Below the pieces are notes generated by a model, which worked only from the letters and a program-made list of their open reading frames with translations, did no database searches and was not told where the DNA came from. The translations under genes were made by a program, and so were the position numbers. From the NCBI RefSeq assembly GCF_002210425.1, contig NZ_MWQK01000005.1, forward strand, positions 62,001 through 126,000: a DNA stretch of 64,000 nucleotides. The letters are read 5' to 3'. Numbering within the stretch: position 1 is the first letter of the stretch; every line of letters starts with the position of its first letter. Source of the stretch: Fibrobacter sp. UWB2 (GTDB lineage: Bacteria; Fibrobacterota; Fibrobacteria; Fibrobacterales; Fibrobacteraceae). Positions 16,128 to 25,292 of this stretch are shown one piece after another.

Positions 16128-17990
16128 TTACTTCAGGTGGTTGCCCTTGAGGTCAAAGCGCTTGCCGCTCTTTTCGATGAACACCTTCTGATCATCAAAG
16201 CGGAGGCGCGGTGCATTTTCAACAGACACGCGGTTTCTCGTGACAAAAGGCTTGATCGCCGAAGTACCACCCTTTGCAACACCCGGTGCTGCAAAAGACG
16301 GAGCGTAGCCAGCGTTCAAAGCTTCGAGAGCGCCCGCAATGTATGCGAACGGAGCATTCCAGTTGATGGCGACTTCGTTCGTGGCATAGCTGCAACGGTC
16401 ATCCGTGTAAGATGTCGCCGGTACGCCAGTCCTATAATCCTTGCATTCCCAAGATTCCGATCCAATATCTTCGCCACCCGGCTGCGGGCCCCCCACAATC
16501 ATACCCGGAATCGGCGGAGTCACCTTGTCGGCCGTACTCGGACGGTGGTGCGGTTTCAGCGGAGACTTCGTTCCAAAGCCCGTCAAGAAGGACATATCAA
16601 GCGGGTTTTTGCCAAGCAGGTAGTCAATCACCTTCTTTGCAGCTTCGTAATACTTCTGTTCGCCCGTGACGTAATAAGCGTAAAGGAGGAACACGCCCTG
16701 GTTACCGGCAACAGCGTTAGAGCCCCAGACAAAATCTTCGTTCGACATCACGACGCCAAAGCCTGTCGTTGCGGCATAGGCAAATTCATTGGCATATTGC
16801 AAAAGCATCGACTTGGCCGTTTCGGCATCGGCCCCCAATTCTGTAGCGTGGGTTGCAGCGGCATAAACCGCAAGGCCGTACATTTCGGGCCATGCCGGGA
16901 CTATGCTAGTCTTGTTCGGGTCAATCGTCGGCTTATAAGAAGCATCTCCCGTGGAGATGAAGAGTTCCATGCTAGCAAAAGCCTTTTCATCAGAAAGTTC
17001 GCCATCGCTATAGGAACCCGTAGCGACATCGGACGGGTTGGTAAAAGTCTTTTTCGGATTCTGGAGGCCCCAGGCATAAGCCTTCTTAGCCGCTTCGAGG
17101 CACTGTGCGGCATAAGTCGCATCGAACGTCTTGAACACGCGATATGCGGCAGCCATCACGCCCGCAAAGTCAAACGTTGCGGCAGAGCCTTTACCGATAA
17201 CATAAAGCTTACCCGTATCCTTCGCAGGCATCACGTCGCCAGGGAACTGGAGCGTCGAAAGCTTGTGGTAAACACCACCGTCCTCCGCCTGCATCGTAAG
17301 CATCCAATCAAGGTTGTACTTGATTTCGGCAAGCAAATCCGGCAAAGTACCTTCTGCCGGGATGTTCCACTTGAGCGTATTGAAATATTCAGGGAAATGT
17401 TCGTAAAGCGAAAGGAGCGTGTATGTGGTAATACCCGAGTTCACGATATAGCGGCCATAGTCACCGGCATCGTACCAGCCCTTGCTCGATTCAATCGTAC
17501 CCGAAGCACCCGTAGATTTATGGAGATTCACGGTCGCATTCGTGTGGCCTGCATCGCGCTTCCACTGACCTGCATAAGTTTCTTCAAGAGCCATGGAGGC
17601 ACGCTGATAATAATACCACTTGAGAGCCGCCTTTGCGACATCTTCAAAAGTCTTGTCGGCAATCTTCAAGTCAGAACGCAGCACCTGACCGCCCTGCTTG
17701 ATGGAATAAGTTCCGGGAACCGTCAACGCCGTAAAATCGACAAGCTGAACATTCTGGGTGCTCGGAGCCCAATAAGAAGAAGCCTTCGGAGTCACCTGAA
17801 GCACCGTCTGGCCAGCGGCATTGACAATTTCGATATCGCCCGTGCCATCGACAAGCGCAAATTCCTTCGGGTCTGCCGGACGATAGCCAATCTGGTTAAT
17901 ATAGGCCGTAGCAGCAGACGCCACCGTAGCAAGCGAAAGCACCGTAGCGGCGAATGGTATATACTGTTTTAAGCCAAACGTGAGCTTCAT
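16128..17990 (-). CDS. GH9 endoglucanase with basic C-terminal tail
   Basis: Secreted cellulase of 620 aa, paralogous along its length to the neighbour at 13845. Signal peptide ends near ATVASA; CelD_N Ig-like domain (TAYINQIGYRPADPKEF); GH9 catalytic domain with GWYDAGDYGRY (near residue 173), HHRPS and NEVAINWNAP. The linker is short and not Ser-rich, but the last residues repeat the RLRFDDQKVFIEKSGKR tail. AGGAG lies 6 nt before the ATG and TATATTATAT lies upstream. Each gene has its own terminator, so the two are probably separate transcripts. Confidence 0.95.
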   Translation of the reverse strand: MKLTFGLKQYIPFAATVLSLATVASAATAYINQIGYRPADPKEFALVDGTGDIEIVNAAGQTVLQVTPKASSYWAPSTQNVQLVDFTALTVPGTYSIKQGGQVLRSDLKIADKTFEDVAKAALKWYYYQRASMALEETYAGQWKRDAGHTNATVNLHKSTGASGTIESSKGWYDAGDYGRYIVNSGITTYTLLSLYEHFPEYFNTLKWNIPAEGTLPDLLAEIKYNLDWMLTMQAEDGGVYHKLSTLQFPGDVMPAKDTGKLYVIGKGSAATFDFAGVMAAAYRVFKTFDATYAAQCLEAAKKAYAWGLQNPKKTFTNPSDVATGSYSDGELSDEKAFASMELFISTGDASYKPTIDPNKTSIVPAWPEMYGLAVYAAATHATELGADAETAKSMLLQYANEFAYAATTGFGVVMSNEDFVWGSNAVAGNQGVFLLYAYYVTGEQKYYEAAKKVIDYLLGKNPLDMSFLTGFGTKSPLKPHHRPSTADKVTPPIPGMIVGGPQPGGEDIGSESWECKDYRTGVPATSYTDDRCSYATNEVAINWNAPFAYIAGALEALNAGYAPSFAAPGVAKGGTSAIKPFVTRNRVSVENAPRLRFDDQKVFIEKSGKRFDLKGNHLK

Positions 17991-18136
17991 AAGACACTCC
18001 TTTCCTTAGTTCACACTATATAATATATCCCGAAAAGGTTGAAACGCTCCTCGTTTAAAGAGAAAACTGGTTACATCTGTACCCAGTGTGCGATTTTTCA
18101 ACCTCCCCCACCCTTGCGTTATATTTTTGTTACATT

Positions 18137-18144
18137 TAACTTTG
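18137..18144 (+). promoter_or_regulatory. TAnnTTTG promoter of the ugd operon
   Basis: TAACTTTG matches TAnnTTTG. A TTG lies 20 nt upstream (18114-18116), close to the Bacteroidetes -33/-7 spacing. A 33-nt leader with AAGGA precedes the ATG. Confidence 0.55.
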
Positions 18145-18177
18145 TATATTAATTCCAAAAATATCTTAAGGAATCTT

Positions 18178-19524
18178 ATGAATATTGCGATTGTTGGAAC
18201 CGGTTATGTAGGCCTTGTGAGCGGCACATGCTTTGCCGAAATGGGCGTCAATGTGACATGTGTCGATGTGAACCAGGCTAAAATTGAATCTCTCCAGAAA
18301 GGCGAAATTCCCATATACGAACCGGGTCTCGACGAAATGGTGCTCCGTAACCAGCGCGAAGGCCGTCTCAACTTCACGACCGACCTCGCCAGCGTCCTCG
18401 ACAATGTCGAAATGGTATTCAGCGCCGTGGGTACGCCCCCCGACGAAGACGGTTCCGCCGACTTGCAGTACGTGCTCGCTGTGGCACGCACGTTCGGCCA
18501 GAACATCAAGAAGTACACCGTTCTCGTGACCAAATCTACCGTCCCGGTCGGCACCGCCAAGAAGGTCAAGGCAGCCATCCAGGAAGAGCTTGACAAACGT
18601 GGCGTGAACGTTCCGTTCGACGTCGCAAGCAATCCGGAATTTTTGAAGGAAGGCTCCGCCATCACGGACTTCATGAAGCCCGACCGCGTTGTCGTCGGTG
18701 TGGAAAGCGAACAGGCCAAGGAACTCATGACCCGCCTGTACCGCCCGATGATGCTCAACAACTTCCGCGTGATTTTCACGGACATCCCGAGCGCCGAAAT
18801 GATCAAGTACGCTGCAAACTCCATGCTCGCAACCCGCATCAGCTTCATGAACGACATCGCAAACCTCTGCGAACTCGTGGGCGCCGACGTGAACATGGTC
18901 CGTAAGGGCATCGGTAGCGACACCCGCATCGGCAGCAAATTCCTCTACCCGGGCTGCGGCTACGGTGGAAGCTGCTTCCCGAAGGACGTGAAGGCCCTCA
19001 TCAAGACCGCCGAAAAGAACGGCTACAAGATGGGCGTTCTCAAAGCTGTCGAAGAAGTCAACGAATACCAGAAGACGGTGTTGTTCAACAAGCTCGCAAA
19101 ACGCTTCGGTGGCGAAGCAAACCTCAAGGGCAAGACCATTGCCATGTGGGGTCTCGCCTTCAAGCCCGAAACTGATGACATGCGCGAAGCCACCGCCCTC
19201 GTGCTCATCGACCTCTTGACCAAGGCAGGCGCAACAGTCCGCGTCTATGACCCGGTCGCCATGAACGAATGCAAGCGCCGTATGGCAGCACGCCCTGATG
19301 CCGCAACAATCGCAAAACAAATCGTCTACAGCAACGACATGTACGAAGCTTTGCTCGATGCCGACGCATTGCTGCTCGTCACCGAATGGAAGCAGTTCCG
19401 CATGCCGAGCTTCGGCGTGATGAAGAAGTCCATGAAGAACGCCCTCATCATCGACGGCCGCAACATTTACGACGCCAAGGAACTCGCCGAAGCGGGATTC
19501 GAATACAGCGCCATCGGCTGCTAA
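18178..19524 (+). CDS. ugd: UDP-glucose 6-dehydrogenase, bacterial type
   Basis: Oxidises UDP-glucose to UDP-glucuronate with 2 NAD+. 448 aa. Rossmann motif MNIAIVGTGYVG at the N-terminus, GTPPDEDGSADL, VTKSTVPVGTA, SNPEFLKEG, and the catalytic Cys in GGSCFPKD near residue 265. The open frame runs 30 codons further upstream, but AAGGA lies 5 nt before the ATG at 18178 and the family starts there. The next gene begins 9 nt later and would use the product. A second, dissimilar UDP-glucose dehydrogenase lies at 59310. Confidence 0.95.
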   Translation: MNIAIVGTGYVGLVSGTCFAEMGVNVTCVDVNQAKIESLQKGEIPIYEPGLDEMVLRNQREGRLNFTTDLASVLDNVEMVFSAVGTPPDEDGSADLQYVLAVARTFGQNIKKYTVLVTKSTVPVGTAKKVKAAIQEELDKRGVNVPFDVASNPEFLKEGSAITDFMKPDRVVVGVESEQAKELMTRLYRPMMLNNFRVIFTDIPSAEMIKYAANSMLATRISFMNDIANLCELVGADVNMVRKGIGSDTRIGSKFLYPGCGYGGSCFPKDVKALIKTAEKNGYKMGVLKAVEEVNEYQKTVLFNKLAKRFGGEANLKGKTIAMWGLAFKPETDDMREATALVLIDLLTKAGATVRVYDPVAMNECKRRMAARPDAATIAKQIVYSNDMYEALLDADALLLVTEWKQFRMPSFGVMKKSMKNALIIDGRNIYDAKELAEAGFEYSAIGC

Positions 19525-19533
19525 GGGAACCAA

Positions 19534-20610
19534 ATGCTGGATAAGAACGTCAACCTCAACGGAAAAACAGTCCTCGTCACCGGAGCCGCCGGATTCATCG
19601 GCTGCAACCTCTGCAAGAAGTTGCTCACCGAATACAACTGCGCGGAAATCGTCGGGCTCGACAGCATCACCGACTACTATGACGTGAACATCAAGTACGA
19701 GCGCCTCAAGGAAATCGAAGCCCTCGCGACATCGACCGGCAAAAAGTGGACATTCGTCAAATCGAACCTCGCCGACAAGGCCGCCATCGACAGCCTCTTC
19801 GAGAAATACCACTTTGCCGTCGTCGTGAACCTCGCCGCCCAGGCCGGCGTCCGCTATTCCATCACGAACCCGGATGCCTACATCCAGAGCAACCTCATCG
19901 GATTCTACAACATCTTGGAAGCCTGCCGACACTTTGAAGTCGAGCACCTCGTGTACGCGAGCTCCTCCAGCGTGTACGGCAGCAACAAGAAGATTCCGTA
20001 TTCCACCGACGACAAGGTCGACAATCCGGTCTCGCTGTACGCCGCCACCAAAAAGAGCAACGAGCTCATGGCCCACGCCTACAGCAAGCTCTACAACATC
20101 CCGAGCACGGGGCTGCGCTTCTTTACCGTCTACGGCCCCGCTGGCCGCCCGGACATGGCCTACTTCGGCTTCACCAACAAGCTCAAGGCCGGCAAGACCA
20201 TCCAGATTTTCAACTATGGCAAGTGCAAGCGCGACTTCACATTCGTCGATGACATCGTCGAAGGCGTTGTGCGCGTTATGCAGCACGCCCCCGAAAAGCA
20301 AAACGGCGAAGACGGTCTCCCCCTCCCACCGTACAAGGTCTACAACATCGGCAACAACCACCCGGAAAACCTGCTTGACTTCGTGACAATCCTCCAAGAG
20401 GAACTCGTCCGTGCGAAGGTGCTCCCCGCCGATTACGACTTCGAGGCGCACAAGGAACTCGTGCCCATGCAACCCGGCGACGTGCCCGTGACCTATGCCG
20501 ACACGACCGCCCTGGAGAATGATTTCGGATTCAAGCCCGCAACACCTCTCAGGGAAGGGCTCAGGAAGTTCGCAGAATGGTACGCGGAGTATTACGGGAA
20601 GGGAAAGTAG
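19534..20610 (+). CDS. UDP-glucuronate 4-epimerase
   Basis: SDR-family nucleotide-sugar epimerase of 358 aa, probably interconverting UDP-GlcA and UDP-GalA. It has GAAGFIG (NAD loop, residues ~18-24), YASSSSVYG, catalytic YAATK (Tyr/Lys), and RFFTVYGPAGRPDMA, typical of the GalE-like glucuronate epimerases. It lies 9 nt after ugd, whose product is the substrate, so the two probably form an operon. Other UDP-sugar epimerase activity cannot be excluded. GC-rich codon use matches the core genome, unlike the next cluster. Confidence 0.88.
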   Translation: MLDKNVNLNGKTVLVTGAAGFIGCNLCKKLLTEYNCAEIVGLDSITDYYDVNIKYERLKEIEALATSTGKKWTFVKSNLADKAAIDSLFEKYHFAVVVNLAAQAGVRYSITNPDAYIQSNLIGFYNILEACRHFEVEHLVYASSSSVYGSNKKIPYSTDDKVDNPVSLYAATKKSNELMAHAYSKLYNIPSTGLRFFTVYGPAGRPDMAYFGFTNKLKAGKTIQIFNYGKCKRDFTFVDDIVEGVVRVMQHAPEKQNGEDGLPLPPYKVYNIGNNHPENLLDFVTILQEELVRAKVLPADYDFEAHKELVPMQPGDVPVTYADTTALENDFGFKPATPLREGLRKFAEWYAEYYGKGK

Positions 20611-20693
20611 CAGTTAAAAGAAGTGCTATAAAATTGTGTAAATATATTATAAAGATGTTTGGTTACTATATTGTTAAGAATTAAAAAAAAGGA

Positions 20694-20720
20694 ATGAGTG
20701 TAAACGAGGAGAATTTCTAA
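20694..20720 (+). other. possible leader mini-ORF before the polysaccharide cluster
   Basis: In the 140-bp AT-rich leader before the first glycosyltransferase there is an ATG after AAAGGA that opens an 8-codon ORF. It ends 30 nt before the next ATG, which has no Shine-Dalgarno. TATATT-like promoter boxes (TACTATATTG, near 20664-20673) lie upstream. It may be chance; no attenuation structure is clear. Confidence 0.2.
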
Positions 20721-20750
20721 GTTTAAGAATCTCTAGCGTGATGTAATCTT

Positions 20751-21527
20751 ATGTTTGACTTGTCTTTGGCCATTGTTAGTTACAATAATAAGCATACCAT
20801 AGAAGAATGCCTTGATTCGCTGTATAAAACACAATCAGGCAAACTAACGCTGCAGGTATTCATTGTAAACAACAGCCTGACTGAACGTTGCGAGGACCTC
20901 GAAAAAAAATATCCCGTAAAAGTGATCCAACTTCCCCAAAATGAAGGGTTTGGCAAAGGACATAATGCGGTATTACCCTATCTCAACAGTAAATACCATG
21001 CTATAGTCAACCCTGACATCGTTTTCACTGATAATATTCTCGAGAAGCTAATCGAAGCTTTACAAAACAATCCAGAAGTCGGATGCGCCGCCCCACTTAT
21101 GTTCAACGAAAACGGTATTCAACAGGACGTTTATCGCAGAGAATTAACCGTTATTGATTTATTGGCCCGATACGCCCCTAAATTTTGCCAATCATTTCCT
21201 TTTATAAAAAAACATAATTATTTGCATTTAATGAAAGATGTTTCCAAAGATAAGCCATTTGAATGCGAATTTATACAAGGGTCATTCCTCGTTGTTCCAA
21301 CGCAACTTCTAAAAAAATTAAACGGCTTTGACGATAGATACTTTATGTACGCAGAAGATGCCGATCTTTGCAAACGCATTCGGCAAACTCACAAAGTAAT
21401 GTGTTTCCCCGAATGCCAAATTATCCATAAATGGGAAAAAGCAAGCCATAAGAATTTCAAACTTTGCAAGATCCATTTTGCATCACTTGTTAAATATTTT
21501 TGCAAATGGGGATGGCGAGTATGGTAA
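20751..21527 (+). CDS. GT2 glycosyltransferase (rhamnosyltransferase-like)
   Basis: GT-A fold sugar transferase of 258 aa. Opens MFDLSLAIVSYNNKHTIEECL; has NEGFGKGHN, the DxD-like NPDIVF, and FDDRYFMYAEDADLCKR near the C-terminus as in WbbL-type enzymes. It likely adds one sugar to a lipid-linked oligosaccharide on the cytoplasmic face. First gene of the AT-rich cluster. No Shine-Dalgarno is visible before the ATG. The end, KYFCKWGW, corresponds to the usual family end, but the stop overlaps the truncated epimerase that follows. Confidence 0.85.
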   Translation: MFDLSLAIVSYNNKHTIEECLDSLYKTQSGKLTLQVFIVNNSLTERCEDLEKKYPVKVIQLPQNEGFGKGHNAVLPYLNSKYHAIVNPDIVFTDNILEKLIEALQNNPEVGCAAPLMFNENGIQQDVYRRELTVIDLLARYAPKFCQSFPFIKKHNYLHLMKDVSKDKPFECEFIQGSFLVVPTQLLKKLNGFDDRYFMYAEDADLCKRIRQTHKVMCFPECQIIHKWEKASHKNFKLCKIHFASLVKYFCKWGWRVW

Positions 21528-22405
21528 AGAAAAATATCATCGCAGACCTTTTAGCAGATGGTTCGACGCATTCACAAAAAGTTGATGTCCGTAACCCGAT
21601 TGAGTTGCAAGGAGAATTTGGCAAAAACACGTTGATATTTAACTTTGCAGCAATCCATCGCACTCCGGGGCACCCCGATTATGCCTATTTCGAAACGAAT
21701 ATTCGCGGCGCCGAAAACGTATGTGAATTTGCTCGTAAACACGGCATCGAGAATATTGTCTTCACAAGCAGCATTGCACCATATGGAGCAGCCGAAGACT
21801 TAAAGACAGAAGAAACATTGCCCACCCCTAATACCCCATATGGCATTTCCAAGTTGGTGGCTGAAAGAATTCACCGCGAATGGGCCGCAGAAGATTCAAA
21901 CCGTAGACTTTCAATTGTGCGCCCAGGTATCGTATTCGGCACTGGTGAAAATGGCAACATGACGCGTCTCTATAAAGCACTCAAGAAGCACAAATTCGCA
22001 TACGCAGGCCGCAAGGATACTATCAAGGCTTGCATTTATGTGAAGGACCTCGCTTGTGTAATGTTGTCCATGGCAGAAAACGAAAATGCTGACCACATCC
22101 AGTTGCATAATTGTTGCTATTATCCATCGTTCACCATTGAACGAATTGCAAACACAATGCTCAAGGCGACCGGAATGAAACGCAGGATTCCCTTTATTCC
22201 GCATAAGCCTATGATGGCTGCGGCAACTATATGTGGTTTGCTTGGCGGACTAGGACTTGGCATTTGCCCGGCACGAGTAAAGAAACTGATGATCAGCACA
22301 AATATCGATGGTCAAAAACTCGCAAAGAACTATCCGCTTTCTTATTCGTTGGAAGAAGCCTTCCGCGATTGGTACAAGGACTGTGAACAAAAGGAATTGA
22401 TTTAA
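21506..22405 (+). CDS. NAD-dependent epimerase/dehydratase, N-terminally truncated
   Basis: SDR-family nucleotide-sugar enzyme lacking its first ~35 residues. The ORF begins near IIADLLADGSTHSQKVDVRN, which in relatives follows the GxxGxxG NAD loop and second strand. The rest is intact: NFAAIHRTPGH, FTSSIAPYG, catalytic YGISK, RPGIVFGTGENG. An in-frame stop at 21491 rules out a longer ORF, and upstream sequence codes for the end of the GT2 gene. A deletion joining the two genes is the simplest reading. Without the NAD loop it is probably inactive. Possible starts are at 21506, 21512 and 21521. Confidence 0.75.
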   Translation: MGMASMVKKNIIADLLADGSTHSQKVDVRNPIELQGEFGKNTLIFNFAAIHRTPGHPDYAYFETNIRGAENVCEFARKHGIENIVFTSSIAPYGAAEDLKTEETLPTPNTPYGISKLVAERIHREWAAEDSNRRLSIVRPGIVFGTGENGNMTRLYKALKKHKFAYAGRKDTIKACIYVKDLACVMLSMAENENADHIQLHNCCYYPSFTIERIANTMLKATGMKRRIPFIPHKPMMAAATICGLLGGLGLGICPARVKKLMISTNIDGQKLAKNYPLSYSLEEAFRDWYKDCEQKELI

Positions 22406-23323
22406 GTGAAGATAAGTCTCATCATACCGACACTCAATGCGGGCAAATTCATCGAGCCGTTATTGCAACGACTGAAGGAGCAAACAACTCCCATTGATGA
22501 AATTATTGTCGTTGATTCTTCTTCTGATGATGATACAATTGCAAAGGCGCAAAAGTTTGACGGAGTGAAGACAATTTCTATTGAACGCAAAAATTTCAAT
22601 CATGGCGGAACACGCGATTTCGCAATCCAGCAAACAACAGGGGACATAATTCTTTGTTTAACCCAAGATGCTTTGCCGTGTGACGCTCATTATGTGGAAC
22701 GCTTGATCGCCCCCTTTGTGGAGGATGAAAAAATTGCCATGGCGAGCGGACGTCAAGTCCCACGTGAAGATGCGAATCCAATCGAAAAGCTAACCCGCGA
22801 ATTCAATTATCCCGAAATATGCTTTGTTCGCAGCAAAGATGATATTCCCCGTTTGGGCGTAAAGACCTTCTTTGCCTCGGACTGTTGCTCAGCATACCGA
22901 CGCTCTGCTTATGACGCAATTGGAGGCTTTGACAAACATATTCTTATTAACGAGGATATGAAAATCGCGGCCCAGTTCATTTACGCCGGCTACAAAATCG
23001 CATATGTCGGGACTGCTGGCGTATGGCACTCGCATGATTACAGTTTAAAGCAACAGTACACTAGAAACTTTGATGTGTCTGCCTTCATGACTATGCATCC
23101 TGAATTATTTGCTAATATTTCGGCAACATCAGAAGGCATAAAGATGGTCAAATGGGTTGAAAAGAAGTTGTTGTCGCAAGGTCGCTTGTTTAGCGCAGCT
23201 TATTATATTCTTGAAAGTGGTGTAAAGTTCTTGGCGAATCGTAAAGGTCGCAAGTTTAAAAAGATGAGCTTAGCTCAGTTGCGTAAATCCTCTATGCATA
23301 AAAATTATTGGGTGACAATTTGA
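22406..23323 (+). CDS. GT2 glycosyltransferase
   Basis: GT-A fold enzyme of 305 aa. MKISLIIPTLNAGKFIEPLL opening, VVDSSSDDDT, the NHGGTRDFA motif typical of rhamnosyltransferase-like GT2s, and FASDCCSAYRRSAYDAIGGF. It starts with GTG directly after the epimerase stop (TAAGTG), indicating translational coupling. The C-terminal ~60 residues are basic and could contact the membrane. Donor and acceptor are unknown. Confidence 0.86.
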   Translation: MKISLIIPTLNAGKFIEPLLQRLKEQTTPIDEIIVVDSSSDDDTIAKAQKFDGVKTISIERKNFNHGGTRDFAIQQTTGDIILCLTQDALPCDAHYVERLIAPFVEDEKIAMASGRQVPREDANPIEKLTREFNYPEICFVRSKDDIPRLGVKTFFASDCCSAYRRSAYDAIGGFDKHILINEDMKIAAQFIYAGYKIAYVGTAGVWHSHDYSLKQQYTRNFDVSAFMTMHPELFANISATSEGIKMVKWVEKKLLSQGRLFSAAYYILESGVKFLANRKGRKFKKMSLAQLRKSSMHKNYWVTI

Positions 23324-24429
23324 AAATCTTGTATTTGTCTGCGGATTTACGGAACGTTGGTCCAACCCGTCAAACTCTGAATATCATAAAATATTCGGGA
23401 GTAAAAGAAAATTGCGTAGTTCTTACGCTTTTTGAAGAACCTGATGAAACGCTAATAGATGAGTATCGAAAAGACGGAATTCCTGTAAAATGTCTTTCTT
23501 TAAGTAGGAAATTCTTTTTTTTAAATGGTGTTTCAAAGATTGTTGAATTCTGTAAAGAAAACTCTATTGAATGTATTCATTCTAATGGTGTTAAGCCTGA
23601 TATCATAGCTCATTTTGCGGCTAAAAAGGCAAATGTTAAGCATGTCATCACTTTGCGAAACTTTCCGATGGAAGATTTATCGGGCAGAATGTTTCCTTGG
23701 ATTGGAAAAACTATTGCTCAATTCCACTTGTTTGCTCTGAAACGTTGCATGTATTTGGTTGCTTGCAGCAAAACAATTGCCGATAAAATGCGTAAAGCAT
23801 ACGGGGTGAACATCACGGCAATTCAGAATGGCGTGGATACGGAAAAATTCCAATGCCAGAAAACGCAATCACGAAATGATTTGTATTCTCAATTTGTGTT
23901 GAATGAATCGACAAAATTATTCATTTGTACCAATTCTTTCATTCCAAGAAAACACAATGATGAAATAGCAGATGCTTTTATTCAAGCGAAACTTGAGAAT
24001 GTCGCTTTGGTATTTTTGGGTGATGGACCTTTGTTGAATGATATAAAGGAAAAGTTTAAGGATTGTTCTAACATTCTGTTCTTAGGGAAACAGAAAAATG
24101 TAGCTGCATATTTGCAGAATGCGGATTTCTTTATTTCGGCAAGTGATTCAGAAGGGTTACCCAATGCTGTAATCGAATCGCTTGCTTGTGGTTGCCCTGT
24201 TATCTTGTCTGATATTCCTCAGCATCGAGAAATTTTGGATGTTATGCCAAGTTGTGGTCTGCTATACCCATTGCATGATGGTGAAGCATTAAAGGCTTGT
24301 TTGAAACAATGCATGAGCAAATCTTTTGCAGACTCTAATGCTGCGATATCCCAGTCTCCTTTTACAATGCAAAAAATGGGTGAGTCTTACAAAATGTATT
24401 ATGAGAAGGTTCGTAACAATGTTTTTTAA
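23320..24429 (+). CDS. GT4 glycosyltransferase
   Basis: GT-B fold transferase of 369 aa. LKILYLSADLRNVGPTRQTL begins the acceptor domain; the donor domain has AIQNGVDTEKF, SFIPRKHNDE, LGDGPLLNDIK and SASDSEGLPNAVIESLACG (the E-x7-E nucleotide-sugar motif). A TTG start at 23320 overlaps the previous stop by 4 nt; a TTG at 23308 is possible. Codon use shifts to very AT-rich here. Cytoplasmic assembly of the repeat unit is inferred from context. Confidence 0.85.
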   Translation: MKILYLSADLRNVGPTRQTLNIIKYSGVKENCVVLTLFEEPDETLIDEYRKDGIPVKCLSLSRKFFFLNGVSKIVEFCKENSIECIHSNGVKPDIIAHFAAKKANVKHVITLRNFPMEDLSGRMFPWIGKTIAQFHLFALKRCMYLVACSKTIADKMRKAYGVNITAIQNGVDTEKFQCQKTQSRNDLYSQFVLNESTKLFICTNSFIPRKHNDEIADAFIQAKLENVALVFLGDGPLLNDIKEKFKDCSNILFLGKQKNVAAYLQNADFFISASDSEGLPNAVIESLACGCPVILSDIPQHREILDVMPSCGLLYPLHDGEALKACLKQCMSKSFADSNAAISQSPFTMQKMGESYKMYYEKVRNNVF

Positions 24430-25282
24430 AATTCTTTTGTATAAGTATTTGTTGCAGTGGATTCCTGATTCTCTTTGGATTCGTATCCAGTTTCGTCGTA
24501 AAGTGGGGCGTTGGCCGAATTTAAAAAATCCTAAAACTTTCAATGAAAAATTGCAATGGCTAAAGTTGCACGACCGAAATCCTTTGTATACGAAGTTGGT
24601 GGATAAATACGAGGTTAAATCGATCGTCGCAAAGCAAATAGGTGAGGAATATATCATTCCGACTTTGGGTGTTTGGGATAAATTTGATGATATTGATTTT
24701 GGTAAACTCCCAAACCAGTTTGTTTTAAAATGTACTCATGATAGTGGAGGACTTATTGTTGTTAAAGATAAGTCAACATTGGATATTGCGGCCGCAAGAA
24801 AGAAGATAAATGCATGCTTAAAAATGAATTACTATTGGACTTTGCGTGAATGGCCTTATAAAAATGTAAAGCCGCGTATTATTGCAGAAAAGTATATGGA
24901 AGATGAATCTGGCTATGAGTTAAAAGATTATAAGATTTTTTGTTTTAACGGTGAACCGAAGGCTCTGTTTATTGCTACAGATAGAGGTATCCATGAAACG
25001 AAATTTGATTTTTTTGATGTTGATTTAAATCACTTGCCGATGAAGCAACATTATCCAAATAATCCCGATATTAAAATTCCAGATCCCGCGGGAATAAAAA
25101 AAATGTTTGAGTTGGCGCATGTTTTGACCAAGGACTTTAAGCATTGCCGGGCTGATTTTTACGATATAAACGGAAAAATATATTTTGGCGAATTAACGTT
25201 TTCTCATTTTAGCGGAATGCAACCAATGGAGCCTGCTGAATGGGACGAAAGATTTGGTTCTTGGTTGGATTTGAAAAATTGA
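24419..25282 (+). CDS. TupA-like ATP-grasp protein
   Basis: 287-aa member of the TupA-like ATP-grasp family, named after a teichuronopeptide synthesis protein of alkaliphilic Bacillus. Diagnostic segments: LKNPKTFNEKLQWLKLHDRNP, FVLKCTHDSGG (ATP-binding Lys), PRIIAEKYMED, DYKIFCFNGEPK, and CRADFYDINGKIYFGELTF (metal-binding Asp/Glu). ATP-grasp enzymes form amide-type bonds via acyl phosphates, so it may attach an amino compound to a sugar acid. GAAGG lies 9 nt before the ATG, and it overlaps the GT4 gene by 11 nt. First of three ATP-grasp genes in a row. Confidence 0.85.
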   Translation: MFFKILLYKYLLQWIPDSLWIRIQFRRKVGRWPNLKNPKTFNEKLQWLKLHDRNPLYTKLVDKYEVKSIVAKQIGEEYIIPTLGVWDKFDDIDFGKLPNQFVLKCTHDSGGLIVVKDKSTLDIAAARKKINACLKMNYYWTLREWPYKNVKPRIIAEKYMEDESGYELKDYKIFCFNGEPKALFIATDRGIHETKFDFFDVDLNHLPMKQHYPNNPDIKIPDPAGIKKMFELAHVLTKDFKHCRADFYDINGKIYFGELTFSHFSGMQPMEPAEWDERFGSWLDLKN

Positions 25283-25292
25283 GGGATATGGA

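Noticed and set aside
16110-17972. 620-residue open frame on the plus strand across the second GH9 gene
   Set aside because: Complement of the cellulase gene. Arg/His-rich composition, no family match and no ribosome site.
18166-20472. 768-residue open frame on the minus strand, antisense to ugd and the epimerase
   Set aside because: It mirrors two well-supported genes in GC-rich DNA, has low-complexity Val/Asp/His composition and no recognisable motif or signal; it is a shadow frame.
20611-20750. JUMPstart/ops antitermination site before the glycan cluster
   Set aside because: No match to GGCGGTAG-type ops sequence was found on either strand.
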